A DNA stretch of 64,000 nucleotides from Exiguobacterium indicum HHS 31 (GTDB lineage Bacteria; Bacillota; Bacilli; Exiguobacteriales; Exiguobacteriaceae): positions 930,001 to 994,000 of the forward strand of contig NZ_MPSZ01000001.1 in NCBI RefSeq assembly GCF_001939065.1, read 5' to 3'. Of this stretch, positions 25,976 through 33,454 are shown one piece after another. A model generated the notes under the pieces. It was given only the letters and a program-made list of their open reading frames with translations, made no database searches and was not told the origin of the DNA. The position numbers and the translations under genes are program-made. The number at the start of each line of letters is the position of its first letter. Position 1 is the first letter of the stretch.

Positions 25976-27574
25976 TTAATATGCCTTTTCTAACTCATTT
26001 GTCCAAATTTCAATTTGACCTTCTAGGAACGCCATCAACTCTCTCATTTCCGCATCACTTGGTAAGAAGGATACGCCCGCTCTCGCATAGACGTCTTGGA
26101 TCGAATGGGTTTGACTAAGCGCCAAGGCTGCGATGAAATCTTTCAGCGTTTGGTCAGGGTCTTTCGTGAAATGTTGATAAACCTGGAGAGCGGCGATTTG
26201 AGCAATCGCGTACTCGATGTAATAAAAAGGTGTCTCAAAGAGATGGATGACACTCATCCATGCATGACCTTTCCAATCGGGTGTTTCCGACCAATCGATG
26301 ACGTCCGTATCGTATGATTCTCGGAGATCGGCATAATAGGCATGTCGTTCTTTTGGATCATGACCCGGGTGAGCATAGAGCCATGATTGAAAACGATCGA
26401 CGATGATCGTCTCGGGTAAGAACTCGACAATGGAACGAATCTGTTCGAGTTTTGCCCGGGCAACGTCTTTTTTATCCGAAATCACCTGATGCCATTCGTT
26501 CATCGTCAACAACTCGAGCGACATGGCAGCGAACTCCCCTACTTCAAGCGGAATCGGTTGTAGTCCGTCGTACGTTTCTTTCATCGCATCATGATGGACG
26601 GCATGACCAATCTCATGCATAAAGATGACGAGATCATCAAACGTATGGATACGATTCATGAATAAGAACGATTGTTGTTCGACCGGTAAATACTCACAAA
26701 ACCCTCCGCCCGCTTTGTTTGACCGGGCATCGATATCGAGATGATTCATCTGTCGCATGTCTTTTAATACGTCCGCAAAATAGGGGTGAACGCTCTCGAG
26801 GATGGCTTGAGTCTGATCTAAGAATGAAGTATCAGAACCGGTCACGTGATGATCAATCTGTGTATAGGCCGATTGCCGGACGTCCCATGGATGGAGCGCC
26901 TGTTTGCCGAGAAACGTTTGTTGTTCGCGCTGAAATCGCCGTTTGATTGGTAGAAAGTCAGATTGAATGATGGTGGCGTAATGATCGACATCTTGACTCG
27001 TATAATCGACGCGTCCGAGTTCTGCAAAAGCTAGTTCCTCGTATCCGATCTTACCACTTGCAGTGGCACGCGCTTGTCGTAACTCAACGAGTCGTGAAAA
27101 CAACGGTTGAATGACGGATTCTTTCGTGCGGAACGCTTCCTCAATCGATAAGAGCGCTTGTTTTCGAGTGGATTCATCCGCGTCAAATAAAGCAGCATAG
27201 AGATCCGAAACCGACTCTCCCGACTTTGTCAGCATCGTCGCCTCAATTCGGAGATAGTCTTGAATAAGACAAGCTTCCTCTTCTGTCACACTTGTTGCTC
27301 TGAGTGATTGTTCAAAACGTGCTCTCGTTCGAAGTGTGACGTCATCACGCGAGACGAGATCCATTTTTACGGAACGTCTCAACGTATCGAGCTTATCCGA
27401 TAGCTGCTGACGCCCTTGTTCGTATTCAGAAGTGGTACCGGGGTCTGTGACGTCCTGGAGATACGCGATTTTTTGTTTGAGCAATGTCTCTTCCATTTGG
27501 AGAATCGAAGCAATCTGGTGCGTAACATTCTCATCATGATAAATAACGTTATTTACACGTGACTGAGATTTCAT
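25976..27574 (-). CDS. M3 family oligoendopeptidase
   Basis: A 532-residue zinc metallopeptidase of the M3 (PepF/thimet oligopeptidase) group. The catalytic H-E-I-G-H is near residue 327 with the downstream Glu in E-V-G-E-F-A-A-M-S near residue 353. The tyrosine/histidine substrate region F-Y-Y-I-E-Y-A-I-A-Q near residue 452 is also typical. There is no signal peptide, so it should clear cytosolic oligopeptides. It is shorter than PepF (about 600). The ATG at 27574 has AAAGGAG 15 bases upstream, which is rather distant; I see no better start. It is divergent from the XRE gene. Confidence 0.9.
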   Translation of the reverse strand: MKSQSRVNNVIYHDENVTHQIASILQMEETLLKQKIAYLQDVTDPGTTSEYEQGRQQLSDKLDTLRRSVKMDLVSRDDVTLRTRARFEQSLRATSVTEEEACLIQDYLRIEATMLTKSGESVSDLYAALFDADESTRKQALLSIEEAFRTKESVIQPLFSRLVELRQARATASGKIGYEELAFAELGRVDYTSQDVDHYATIIQSDFLPIKRRFQREQQTFLGKQALHPWDVRQSAYTQIDHHVTGSDTSFLDQTQAILESVHPYFADVLKDMRQMNHLDIDARSNKAGGGFCEYLPVEQQSFLFMNRIHTFDDLVIFMHEIGHAVHHDAMKETYDGLQPIPLEVGEFAAMSLELLTMNEWHQVISDKKDVARAKLEQIRSIVEFLPETIIVDRFQSWLYAHPGHDPKERHAYYADLRESYDTDVIDWSETPDWKGHAWMSVIHLFETPFYYIEYAIAQIAALQVYQHFTKDPDQTLKDFIAALALSQTHSIQDVYARAGVSFLPSDAEMRELMAFLEGQIEIWTNELEKAY

Positions 27575-27677
27575 CGACGGATTTCACATCTCCTTTCAAC
27601 TTATTCTAGTATACAGTTTATGCCAACGATATGATCGTTTTACGAATAATTGACTATTATATTGTCTTTTTTGACTA

Positions 27678-27712
27678 TTATCATTGTCATAAAGACAATG
27701 ATAAGTTACATT
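27678..27712 (+). promoter_or_regulatory. Promoter and operator of the XRE/membrane protein operon
   Basis: A perfect 11-bp inverted repeat TTATCATTGTC-ATAAA-GACAATGATAA at 27678-27704 covers the -35 (TTGTCA, 27684-27689) and spacer of a promoter whose -10 TACATT is at 27707-27712 (17-base spacing). Extra TTGTC/GACAA half sites lie just upstream. The adjacent XRE regulator probably binds here and represses its own operon. Confidence 0.7.
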
Positions 27713-27733
27713 ATATAGGAGGTGAATCCCTAT

Positions 27734-27940
27734 ATGAAATCCCGTTTAAAAGAATTACGTGCCCGTCACGGATGGAATCAGTCTGAACTGGCACGGCGTG
27801 CGAACATTTCGCGCCAGACGATCAGCTTAATCGAACGCGAAGAATTCATGCCGTCGCTATTGATCGCTGTCAAAATTTCTCGTGTGTTTGACACACCGCT
27901 AGAAGACATCTTTTATTTCGATGAGGAGGAATTAACATGA
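27734..27940 (+). CDS. XRE-family transcriptional regulator, 68 residues
   Basis: A single Cro/CI-type helix-turn-helix domain fills the protein: L-K-E-L-R-A-R, W-N-Q-S-E-L-A-R-R-A-N-I-S-R-Q-T-I-S-L-I-E-R at about residues 14-36, then P-S-L-L-I-A-V-K-I. I use the ATG at 27734, seven bases after AGGAGGTGA; a GTG at 27722 is inside the ribosome binding site. The gene overlaps the next one by 4 bases. A perfect inverted repeat overlies its promoter, so it likely autorepresses. Small regulators of this type often partner with a membrane protein, as here. Confidence 0.88.
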   Translation: MKSRLKELRARHGWNQSELARRANISRQTISLIEREEFMPSLLIAVKISRVFDTPLEDIFYFDEEELT

Positions 27941-28635
27941 ACAAGGAAGCAGTCAAGGTCATCATCGCAGCGTTACTCGGTTTTATTAGCAGTTATTTCG
28001 TCATGTTTGTCCTAAAAAATATCCAGTTGTCACAGTTTGAACGATCGCTCTATCTTGATTACATATTTATTGGTCTTTTCGTTATCTTGACGCTCTTGAC
28101 TCTCAGTTACATCGTACGCTATTCGCAAATTCGTCAATTGACTCAACACTCTGTTTCTTCCGACGAAGAGGACGCGATTGACGATCAAGTGAATCGCTAC
28201 TATGCAGATGGCATGATGATAGTTCAGGTTTCTACTCTTCTCAGCATCGGGCTCGCATCGTTTAGCATCATTGAAAACCAGTTCGGACTTCATTTGATAC
28301 TGAGCGGACTCTTTTTTATCATCAGTAGTCTTGCCTCTGTTTTTTATCTTAATCTCATGCATCATATATATCCGGACCGTCAGTTCCCGAAGTACTCGGA
28401 AACAAACTATATCAAAAAGCTGTTCGCTGCTTCAGATGACGGCGAGCGACACGTCGTGTTAGAGGGACTCATCCGTTCACAGTCTTCTTTGCAACTCCTA
28501 TTGATGGGGATCATCGTCGTATTGGTCGTGTATTCGTATGAGACCGGTCAATCTCAGATCTTTGCGATCAGCTTATTGATTATCGCCTTGATTTGGAGCA
28601 ATGCGAAATATTTTCTCCATGTACGCAATCGCTAA
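27937..28635 (+). CDS. Membrane protein, probably DUF3169 family
   Basis: A 232-residue integral membrane protein with about six hydrophobic segments (residues 5-27, 40-62, 95-112, 118-138, 185-203, 206-224) and a cytosolic loop rich in D and E around residue 80. Its size, paired helices and coupling to a small XRE regulator fit the DUF3169 group; this is a family-level guess without a search. The start ATGA overlaps the regulator stop. Role unknown, but regulator-coupled membrane proteins of this kind often respond to envelope or bacteriocin stress. Confidence 0.6.
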   Translation: MNKEAVKVIIAALLGFISSYFVMFVLKNIQLSQFERSLYLDYIFIGLFVILTLLTLSYIVRYSQIRQLTQHSVSSDEEDAIDDQVNRYYADGMMIVQVSTLLSIGLASFSIIENQFGLHLILSGLFFIISSLASVFYLNLMHHIYPDRQFPKYSETNYIKKLFAASDDGERHVVLEGLIRSQSSLQLLLMGIIVVLVVYSYETGQSQIFAISLLIIALIWSNAKYFLHVRNR

Positions 28636-28637
28636 AC

Positions 28638-28671
28638 AGGAGCATCCGGTCCCTCGACCTGATGCTCCTTT
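28638..28671. terminator. Hairpin terminator between convergent genes
   Basis: A 9-bp stem AGGAGCATC/GATGCTCCT with a 14-base loop, directly after the DUF3169-like stop and facing the stop of the small minus-strand gene. Confidence 0.7.
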
Positions 28672-28679
28672 ACTTGCCT

Positions 28680-28829
28680 TCAAAAATCCCGATGATTTTG
28701 TTGCTGATGGACATCATGTTGATTCAATGTATATTCCTGATCGTCGAGCGAGCGATGTTTCGATTGACTCCGCGCTGAAATGAACCAAACGACTCCACCA
28801 ACGGCGAGAAAAATAGCAATGAAGATCAT
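28680..28829 (-). CDS. Small membrane protein, 49 residues
   Basis: A short frame read from the minus strand: an N-terminal hydrophobic segment (M-I-F-I-A-I-F-L-A-V-G-G-V-V-W-F, residues 1-16) and a hydrophilic tail rich in Q, H, S and R ending H-R-D-F. It has an excellent ribosome binding site (AAAGGAGG, seven bases before the ATG at 28829) and ends beside a terminator-like hairpin. This is the layout of a real small one-helix membrane protein with its C-terminus in the cytoplasm or outside. No function can be given. Confidence 0.65.
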   Translation of the reverse strand: MIFIAIFLAVGGVVWFISARSQSKHRSLDDQEYTLNQHDVHQQQNHRDF

Positions 28830-28929
28830 AGACACCCTCCTTTAGATTCCTTTTTTACTTTATTCTTCCAACACCCTGGTTTTTCCTTTACGATAAGATA
28901 GAAGATATTAATTTATAGGGGGCGTTAGG

Positions 28930-29111
28930 ATGTTCGGCAAAGAACCGACATGTATGCATTGCGGAAAACGATTGAAGGAAACGAAAAAGTCTACATCCAG
29001 ATGCGCTATCCGAAACATCGCGGGATGACCGAAGTCAAAGCATACCTAAAAAGCGAAGGACGTTTCATTTGTGAGCAATGTTTCGCAGAAAAGACAGAGT
29101 CAAAGGGGTAA
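28930..29111 (+). pseudogene. Frameshifted small zinc-ribbon protein gene
   Basis: The first frame, from the ATG at 28930, gives M-F-G-K-E-P-T-C-M-H-C-G-K-R-L-K-E-T-K-K, then drifts and stops at about codon 33. From 28989 the other frame reads V-Y-I-Q-M-R-Y-P-K-H-R-G-M-T-E-V-K-A-Y-L, later F-I-C-E-Q-C-F-A-E-K-T, ending at 29111. Joined, they form a complete ~60-residue protein with two Cys pairs (C-x2-C twice), the layout of a small Bacillales zinc-ribbon protein. A single missing A in the A5 run at 28984-28988 accounts for the break, so it is a recent mutation, a sequence error or, less likely, a -1 recoding site. Six bases separate it from the next gene. Confidence 0.7.
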
Positions 29112-29117
29112 GCACTT

Positions 29118-29981
29118 ATGAACCTGAAAGAGAGTACGATTTTAGTTACAGGAATGACCGGAACGCTTGGCTCTCGTGTTGCGCGACGTTTTCTAGAAGT
29201 AGCGCGTGAAGTGCGCGGTTTGTATCGCTCTCAGGAACAAGCGGATCAATACGCTTTCAAAGATGTCCACGCAGTCATCGGTGAGCTCGGTGATCCGGAT
29301 TCGCTTCTTACAGCACTTCAAGGCGTCGATCTGTTGATTCACTGTGCTGCCTATCTCGGAGATGATCCCGATTTAGCACAGGAAGCAAATGTCACTGGTG
29401 TACAACATCTCGCGGATGCTGCGACAAAAGCTCGTGTCAAGCGCATCGTTCACATCTCGACGACTTCCGTGTACGGCGAAGTCGTGAGTGGACATTTTAC
29501 GGAAACGTCACCACTCCTACCGTCCGAACACGTCTATATCCATACAAAACAGGAATCCGAACGACTGTTACAGGAAAACACACCCGCTTCCGACTTAATC
29601 ATCTTACGTCCAGGATCAATTTGTGCCGAGGAGCAGTCCTACTGGGGAGATCGTCAAGTCGAGCGGATGAAGGAGGCGGATGTGATTACCTGGGTGCATC
29701 CGGACGATGTCGTCCCGTGGGTCCATACGGATAATCTAGTCGAGATGATCGTCATCGCCGCAAAGAATGCGCATAATGGAGACACCTTCAATGCGATTGA
29801 TGCGAATCTACCTGAGACGGATTTCCGGATGAAGTTGATCACAGCAAGTGACAAGCCGTACCAAACACCGAATCGTCCGGCGGAATGCGCTACTTTCTCA
29901 AACGAACGAATCAAACGACTCGGATATGTTCCGATTCGTACTCCTGAATCAACTATTGAACAGTTGGTCAAATCGTTTTAA
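29118..29981 (+). CDS. NAD-dependent epimerase/dehydratase family protein
   Basis: A 287-residue extended SDR. The cofactor motif T-G-M-T-G-T-L-G-S at residues 11-19 is a GxxGxxG variant. The catalytic Ser/Thr region is H-I-S-T-T-S-V-Y-G near residue 112 and the Y-x3-K pair is Y-I-H-T-K near residue 138. The wide substrate range of this family means the reaction is unknown; members reduce or epimerise sugar nucleotides, flavonoids or sterol-like molecules. AAAGGGG precedes the ATG. A strong hairpin ends the gene. Confidence 0.88.
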   Translation: MNLKESTILVTGMTGTLGSRVARRFLEVAREVRGLYRSQEQADQYAFKDVHAVIGELGDPDSLLTALQGVDLLIHCAAYLGDDPDLAQEANVTGVQHLADAATKARVKRIVHISTTSVYGEVVSGHFTETSPLLPSEHVYIHTKQESERLLQENTPASDLIILRPGSICAEEQSYWGDRQVERMKEADVITWVHPDDVVPWVHTDNLVEMIVIAAKNAHNGDTFNAIDANLPETDFRMKLITASDKPYQTPNRPAECATFSNERIKRLGYVPIRTPESTIEQLVKSF

Positions 29982-29986
29982 TAACG

Positions 29987-30024
29987 AAGAGGCATCGAAT
30001 CGAGTGATTCGGTGCCTCTTTTTA
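29987..30024. terminator. Bidirectional terminator between convergent genes
   Basis: A 15-bp stem AAGAGGCATCGAATC/GATTCGGTGCCTCTT with one G-T wobble, 4-base loop and T-run, right after the epimerase stop and ahead of the convergent kinase-like gene's stop. Confidence 0.88.
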
Positions 30025-30027
30025 TGC

Positions 30028-31014
30028 TTATCTTACCGACATCCACTTGATCCAGAGATTCCGGTCGTGCGCTCGTAATTCTTTTATTGTTAAAAGGACT
30101 TGTTCTGTTCCAAGTACTCGTTCCGCTTCAGGGATCCCACTTTTCCCAAGTGAGCGATTGAGATTAAAATCCAGCCAGTCCAGCTTTCCTTGAATACTGC
30201 TATCGATGACGTGCGTCCAGTGGACATCAGGCAAACGTTGGTTTGTCGCGTAACCGTCAAGAAATGCGTTAAATCGAACGCGGTCAAACGTATTGTTTTT
30301 CAGCTTCGACCAATAACAGGCTGTCTCGAACACGTCGACGGCTCGATGGATCAGACCCGCAGACTCCCAGTCAATCAGGACTGGACCCGTTGGTGTCCAG
30401 AGGACGTTCTTTGGATCGAGATCACGATGACTGACGATCCAGTCTACTGGCAATTGTTTTTGCGCTCCCTGTGCTAATCTTTCAATTCGTTGCAGCTGTT
30501 CCTGCTCTTCCATGAATAGCTGCAGCCACTTTGCTTGCTGCCGATTTCCTTCTTCTACATGACCGTTCCAATCGATTGAAGTACTTGAGGTATCCGGCTT
30601 TATAAAGTCAGTCGTCGCTATAGAAAGACCGTGCAACCGTCCTAATTGAACTCCGATTTGTCGTGCATGTGCCGGTCGAAGTTGATCGGTTGATAACGTC
30701 TTGCCATCGATCCAATCAAATAAAAGGTAATCCGAGCCGTCAATCGTTTGTACCGCTTGATCGTTTACGCGACGTGCCGGTAATGCTGCTAAGTGAAATG
30801 ACGCTTGCATGGCGACCTCTTCTGACATCTTAAAATTATTTCGTGCTTCAGGTCGTCGCATGATGTCGGGATTCAATCGTTTTAAGACGTATGATCCAGT
30901 CGTCGTATGTAGTCGCCATGTCTCATGCAGGAGTCCCCCTGTCAATCGTACAGGTTCGCTAATCATTTGCCCTAATAAAAAACGTTCACAAATCAAATTC
31001 ATCGTTTGTTGCAT
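30028..31014 (-). CDS. APH-type phosphotransferase (kinase-like)
   Basis: A 328-residue protein of the aminoglycoside phosphotransferase/choline kinase fold. The ATP-binding part contains Y-V-L-K-R-L near residue 42. The catalytic loop is S-H-R-D-L-D-P-K-N-V-L near residues 190-200 and the metal Asp is in V-L-I-D-W-E-S-A-G near residue 207. Such enzymes phosphorylate hydroxyls on small molecules (homoserine, methylthioribose, antibiotics), so resistance is only one option. I start at the ATG at 31014 because GGAG stands six bases before it; a longer frame begins in the next gene's leader. It is divergent from the VOC gene. Confidence 0.85.
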   Translation of the reverse strand: MQQTMNLICERFLLGQMISEPVRLTGGLLHETWRLHTTTGSYVLKRLNPDIMRRPEARNNFKMSEEVAMQASFHLAALPARRVNDQAVQTIDGSDYLLFDWIDGKTLSTDQLRPAHARQIGVQLGRLHGLSIATTDFIKPDTSSTSIDWNGHVEEGNRQQAKWLQLFMEEQEQLQRIERLAQGAQKQLPVDWIVSHRDLDPKNVLWTPTGPVLIDWESAGLIHRAVDVFETACYWSKLKNNTFDRVRFNAFLDGYATNQRLPDVHWTHVIDSSIQGKLDWLDFNLNRSLGKSGIPEAERVLGTEQVLLTIKELRAHDRNLWIKWMSVR

Positions 31015-31103
31015 CCTATTCTCCATTTCGTTCGTTCCAACCGATCCATGAAATGCTACACTAGTTTTGCATGATTTCATTGAACACGAAGGAAGGTTTT
31101 AGT

Positions 31104-31502
31104 ATGAAACAAATTCATCACATCTGTATTCAGACGACGGACTACGCTGCGTCTAAACAATTTTATGAACAGCTTGGGTTCTCCCTCGTTCAAGAATCAC
31201 CTGGTTTTCACGACCGCGCCTTTAACAGCTGGTTACGACTCGGTGATTTCTATATCGAATTGCAAACACCCAAATCGGGTCAGCCGTTCACCGATTATAC
31301 GAAACAAGCAGCGGGTCCCGTCCATTTCGCACTTTACGTTGACGACTTGCAAGAAGAAGTAGCACGCTTGGAACGACTCGGGATGCCTTTCCTACCGAAA
31401 CACGGCGGAAACATCTACTTCGTCGTCGATGGTCATCTTAGCAAATTAAAAGCACCCGAAGGAACAATCATTGAACTACGGGATACGTTTGCGATCTCTT
31501 AA
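31104..31502 (+). CDS. VOC family protein (glyoxalase/bleomycin resistance-like)
   Basis: A 132-residue VOC-superfamily protein with two beta-alpha-beta-beta-beta units. The first is I-H-H-I-C-I-Q-T-T-D-Y and F-Y-E-Q-L-G-F; the metal/ligand His-Glu type positions are H4-H5 near the N-terminus, F-Y-I-E-L-Q-T near residue 50, V-H-F-A-L-Y near residue 79 and G-T-I-I-E-L-R near the end. I start at the ATG at 31104 (GAAGG upstream) rather than at 31071. The exact reaction (glyoxalase, dioxygenase, resistance binding) cannot be told. Confidence 0.85.
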   Translation: MKQIHHICIQTTDYAASKQFYEQLGFSLVQESPGFHDRAFNSWLRLGDFYIELQTPKSGQPFTDYTKQAAGPVHFALYVDDLQEEVARLERLGMPFLPKHGGNIYFVVDGHLSKLKAPEGTIIELRDTFAIS

Positions 31503-31511
31503 TTTCCATTC

Positions 31512-31537
31512 AACCGCCCATAATAAGGCGGTTTTTA
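31512..31537 (+). terminator. Rho-independent terminator of the VOC gene
   Basis: A 7-bp stem AACCGCC/GGCGGTT with an 8-base loop and T5, ten bases after the stop codon. Confidence 0.8.
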
Positions 31538-31539
31538 TA

Positions 31540-31573
31540 TTGTCCAAACCAGTACTTTGTGTTACTATATAGT
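31540..31573 (+). promoter_or_regulatory. Promoter and possible PadR operator
   Basis: -35 TTGTCC at 31540-31545 and -10 TACTAT at 31563-31568 with 17-base spacing. The -10 lies inside the palindrome ACTATATAGT at 31564-31573. PadR regulators typically repress their own operon by binding such AT-rich dyads. Confidence 0.6.
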
Positions 31574-31624
31574 GGTAGTCGTTAATACTAAGTAGCTGAT
31601 TTATTAAGTATCGAGGTGAATAAT

Positions 31625-31966
31625 TTGGAAAATATCACAGAATTGCTCAAAGGTATACTTGAAGGATGTGTACTTGAGATCATCAGCCGCGGTGAAACTT
31701 ATGGTTATGAAATCACTCAACAGTTACGTCAACTCGGATTCTCAGATGTCGTGGAAGGTACAGTCTATACAATCACGATGCGCTTAGAAAAGCAGCAGCT
31801 CGTTCATATCGAAAAAAAAGCATCAACAATGGGACCTCCTCGAAAATTTTATACGCTAAACGAAGCAGGCCACGATCGTTTACGTATCTTTTGGGAAAAA
31901 TGGGCGTTCGTATCTGACAAAATGCAAGAACTGCAGCAGTTAAAACAAGAAGGGAGTACGAGATGA
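31625..31966 (+). CDS. PadR family transcriptional regulator
   Basis: A PadR-type winged-helix regulator of about 113 residues. It has L-K-G-I-L-E-G-C-V-L-E-I-I-S, Y-G-Y-E-I-T-Q-Q-L near residue 26, E-G-T-V-Y-T-I-T-M-R-L-E-K near residue 46, P-P-R-K-F-Y-T-L near residue 73 and a C-terminal helix for dimerisation. The GAGGTGA ribosome binding site suits a TTG start at 31625 better than the GTG at 31616 that lies within it. It overlaps the DUF1048 gene. PadR proteins sense phenolics, drugs or envelope stress and usually repress a neighbouring operon. Confidence 0.88.
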   Translation: MENITELLKGILEGCVLEIISRGETYGYEITQQLRQLGFSDVVEGTVYTITMRLEKQQLVHIEKKASTMGPPRKFYTLNEAGHDRLRIFWEKWAFVSDKMQELQQLKQEGSTR

Positions 31967-32307
31967 TGGGAATATTCGAGCGGATCACCGGTAGTATGGA
32001 AGCTAAAAGAGAATGGCGGTCGATGGAGAAGCGGGCTAAATCTCTTCCTCCTCGCTACTATGAGGCTTATCAAGCGATTCAACGCTATTTAAATGTCACG
32101 GGTGGACTAACGAGTTGGCAAAGTAGTCATCGTGTACTGACCGTCGTCCTCGAGTTGATGGAACAAGCCGCCTTCGAGCAAAAACCAGTGACAGATTTCA
32201 CTGGAGAGGATGTTGCTGCGTTTTGTGATGAGTTAGTGAAGGACGAGCAGTCTTGGCAAACATCGTACCGTCATAAATTGAATGAAACCATTCGTCAGAA
32301 TTCATGA
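31963..32307 (+). CDS. DUF1048 family protein
   Basis: A 114-residue helical protein that matches the DUF1048 group commonly encoded directly after PadR regulators. Features are E-R-I-T-G-S-M near residue 6, a M-E-K-R-A-K-S-L-P-P-R-Y-Y-E-A-Y-Q-A-I helix and the D-F-T-G-E-D-V-A-A-F-C-D-E-L motif near residue 84. It is soluble, with no enzymatic motif. The ATGATG start overlaps the PadR stop, indicating coupled translation. The biochemical role of DUF1048 is not established; a partner of PadR signalling is the usual inference. Confidence 0.8.
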   Translation: MMGIFERITGSMEAKREWRSMEKRAKSLPPRYYEAYQAIQRYLNVTGGLTSWQSSHRVLTVVLELMEQAAFEQKPVTDFTGEDVAAFCDELVKDEQSWQTSYRHKLNETIRQNS

Positions 32308-32320
32308 TGACGTATGGAGT

Positions 32321-32350
32321 AAAGGGATGTGTCAGACACATCCCTTTTTT
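32321..32350. terminator. Rho-independent terminator
   Basis: A 12-bp perfect stem AAAGGGATGTGT/ACACATCCCTTT with a 3-base loop and T6, 13 bases after the DUF1048 stop; it also lies at the 3' side of the convergent membrane protein gene. Confidence 0.9.
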
Positions 32351-32357
32351 GTATTCA

Positions 32358-32711
32358 TCAAATCCGTCGATTGATAAATATTAATACGATTGGAAAGAAC
32401 AGGATTTGCCCTCCTAATGCTAGCAACAGAGCAAATTGAATGTCTTTTATGATCGACAGATTAACGAGTAGCAAGATTAAGAAAAGATATCCGATGCTTA
32501 CGAGATAAGCGATATGTCCACTACGAATTTTAACAATTCCTTGGCGCTCATCATACGGTTCCGTTGGCGAGAATACCGTTCCTGTGATACGTGACGTGAC
32601 GCCAGCTAAAACGAGGATGATCCCGAGAGTTTTAGCCGCCGAATCTGTCATCGTTAAGTACAGACCTACTCCAATTAAAATGATGTCTAGTAACACATTG
32701 ACTCGCTTCAT
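32358..32711 (-). CDS. Small membrane protein coupled to an XRE regulator
   Basis: A 117-residue membrane protein with four hydrophobic segments. The polar loop V-F-S-P-T-E-P-Y-D-E-R-Q-G-I-V-K-I-R-S-G is typical of DUF2178-like proteins, where D-E-R-x2-x-I-x3-S/A-G recurs between helix pairs. I consider that assignment plausible, not certain. Its ATG overlaps the stop of the XRE regulator, so the two are a unit. It may be the regulator's effector or sensor. Confidence 0.65.
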   Translation of the reverse strand: MKRVNVLLDIILIGVGLYLTMTDSAAKTLGIILVLAGVTSRITGTVFSPTEPYDERQGIVKIRSGHIAYLVSIGYLFLILLLVNLSIIKDIQFALLLALGGQILFFPIVLIFINRRI

Positions 32712-32923
32712 TCTGTTCCCTCCTCGTTCATTCGATTCGGTGTAAAGATGTCTTCGATTCGCCGTTCAAACAGATCAGCTAGTGTAAACGCGAGGTCGAG
32801 TGACGGATTGTACCGCTCTTTTTCGATAGAAATGACCGTCTGACGCGACACGTTCAATCGTTTTGCCAGTTCGCCTTGCGACCAGCCACGTTCTTCGCGC
32901 ATCTCTCTGACCTTATTTTTCAT
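32708..32923 (-). CDS. XRE-family transcriptional regulator, 71 residues
   Basis: A single-domain Cro/CI regulator: R-E-M-R-E-E-R-G-W-S-Q-G-E-L-A-K-R-L-N-V-S-R-Q-T near residues 6-29, I-S-I-E-K-E-R-Y-N-P-S-L-D-L-A and a C-terminal D-I-F-T-P. Its overlap by 4 bases with the membrane protein gene repeats the arrangement at 27734/27937. The start is preceded by GGTGGGA, an adequate ribosome binding site. No obvious palindrome covers its short leader. Confidence 0.85.
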   Translation of the reverse strand: MKNKVREMREERGWSQGELAKRLNVSRQTVISIEKERYNPSLDLAFTLADLFERRIEDIFTPNRMNEEGTE

Positions 32924-32979
32924 GATCCCACCTCACGCTTCCACTATATGTAAATAACACTCTACCTGTCAAGTTTCCT

Positions 32980-33435
32980 TTACACCCTCTTCATACGCTC
33001 CCACATGATATACCGATCGTCTCTCCCGACCTGAATCAATCCCGCTTTTTCGAGTACTCGGATTGATGCTTGATTCGTCGACTCCGTCTTCGCAAGTACT
33101 CCTGTCACTTCCGTTTGTTCGAACGCCCATTCGATCAATGCTTGAACTGCTTCCGTCGCAAACCCTTGATTGAGATACGCTGGTAACAGACCATAACCGA
33201 TTTCGACCGCTTGTCGTATGTCCGGCTTCCCCTTGAATCCGATATCCCCGATTACCTGACCATCCTTTGTCATGACGAGCCAGCTGCCCCAGTATAGCAT
33301 CGAAGGATCTGACGCTACTGACATCAAATGATGCTGAACTTCCGGTCCGTTATCGTAGTGCTGTTGTTGTAGCCGTGTCACGTCATTCGCCGTACACGGA
33401 TGAATCGTCAAGCGCTCCGTTTGAAGGATTACCAT
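32980..33435 (-). CDS. GNAT family N-acetyltransferase
   Basis: A 151-residue acetyltransferase of the RimJ/RimL branch. It opens T-E-R-L-T-I-H-P, then I-G-D-I-G-F-K-G near residue 70, E-I-G-Y-G-L-L-P near residue 84 and the acetyl-CoA loop with Q-G-F-A-T-E-A near residue 97. N-Q-A-S-I-R-V-L-E-K-A-G-L closes it. The start is the ATG at 33435 with AAAGGAG upstream; a longer frame reaching 33525 lacks a ribosome binding site. The acceptor is unknown. Confidence 0.85.
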   Translation of the reverse strand: MVILQTERLTIHPCTANDVTRLQQQHYDNGPEVQHHLMSVASDPSMLYWGSWLVMTKDGQVIGDIGFKGKPDIRQAVEIGYGLLPAYLNQGFATEAVQALIEWAFEQTEVTGVLAKTESTNQASIRVLEKAGLIQVGRDDRYIMWERMKRV

Positions 33436-33454
33436 CGCTTTCGCTCCTTTTTGA

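Noticed and set aside
28984-28989. dnaX-like programmed -1 slippery site
   Set aside because: Only five A residues precede the G, not the canonical A-AAA-AAG heptamer, and I see no stimulating stem-loop; a one-base loss is simpler.
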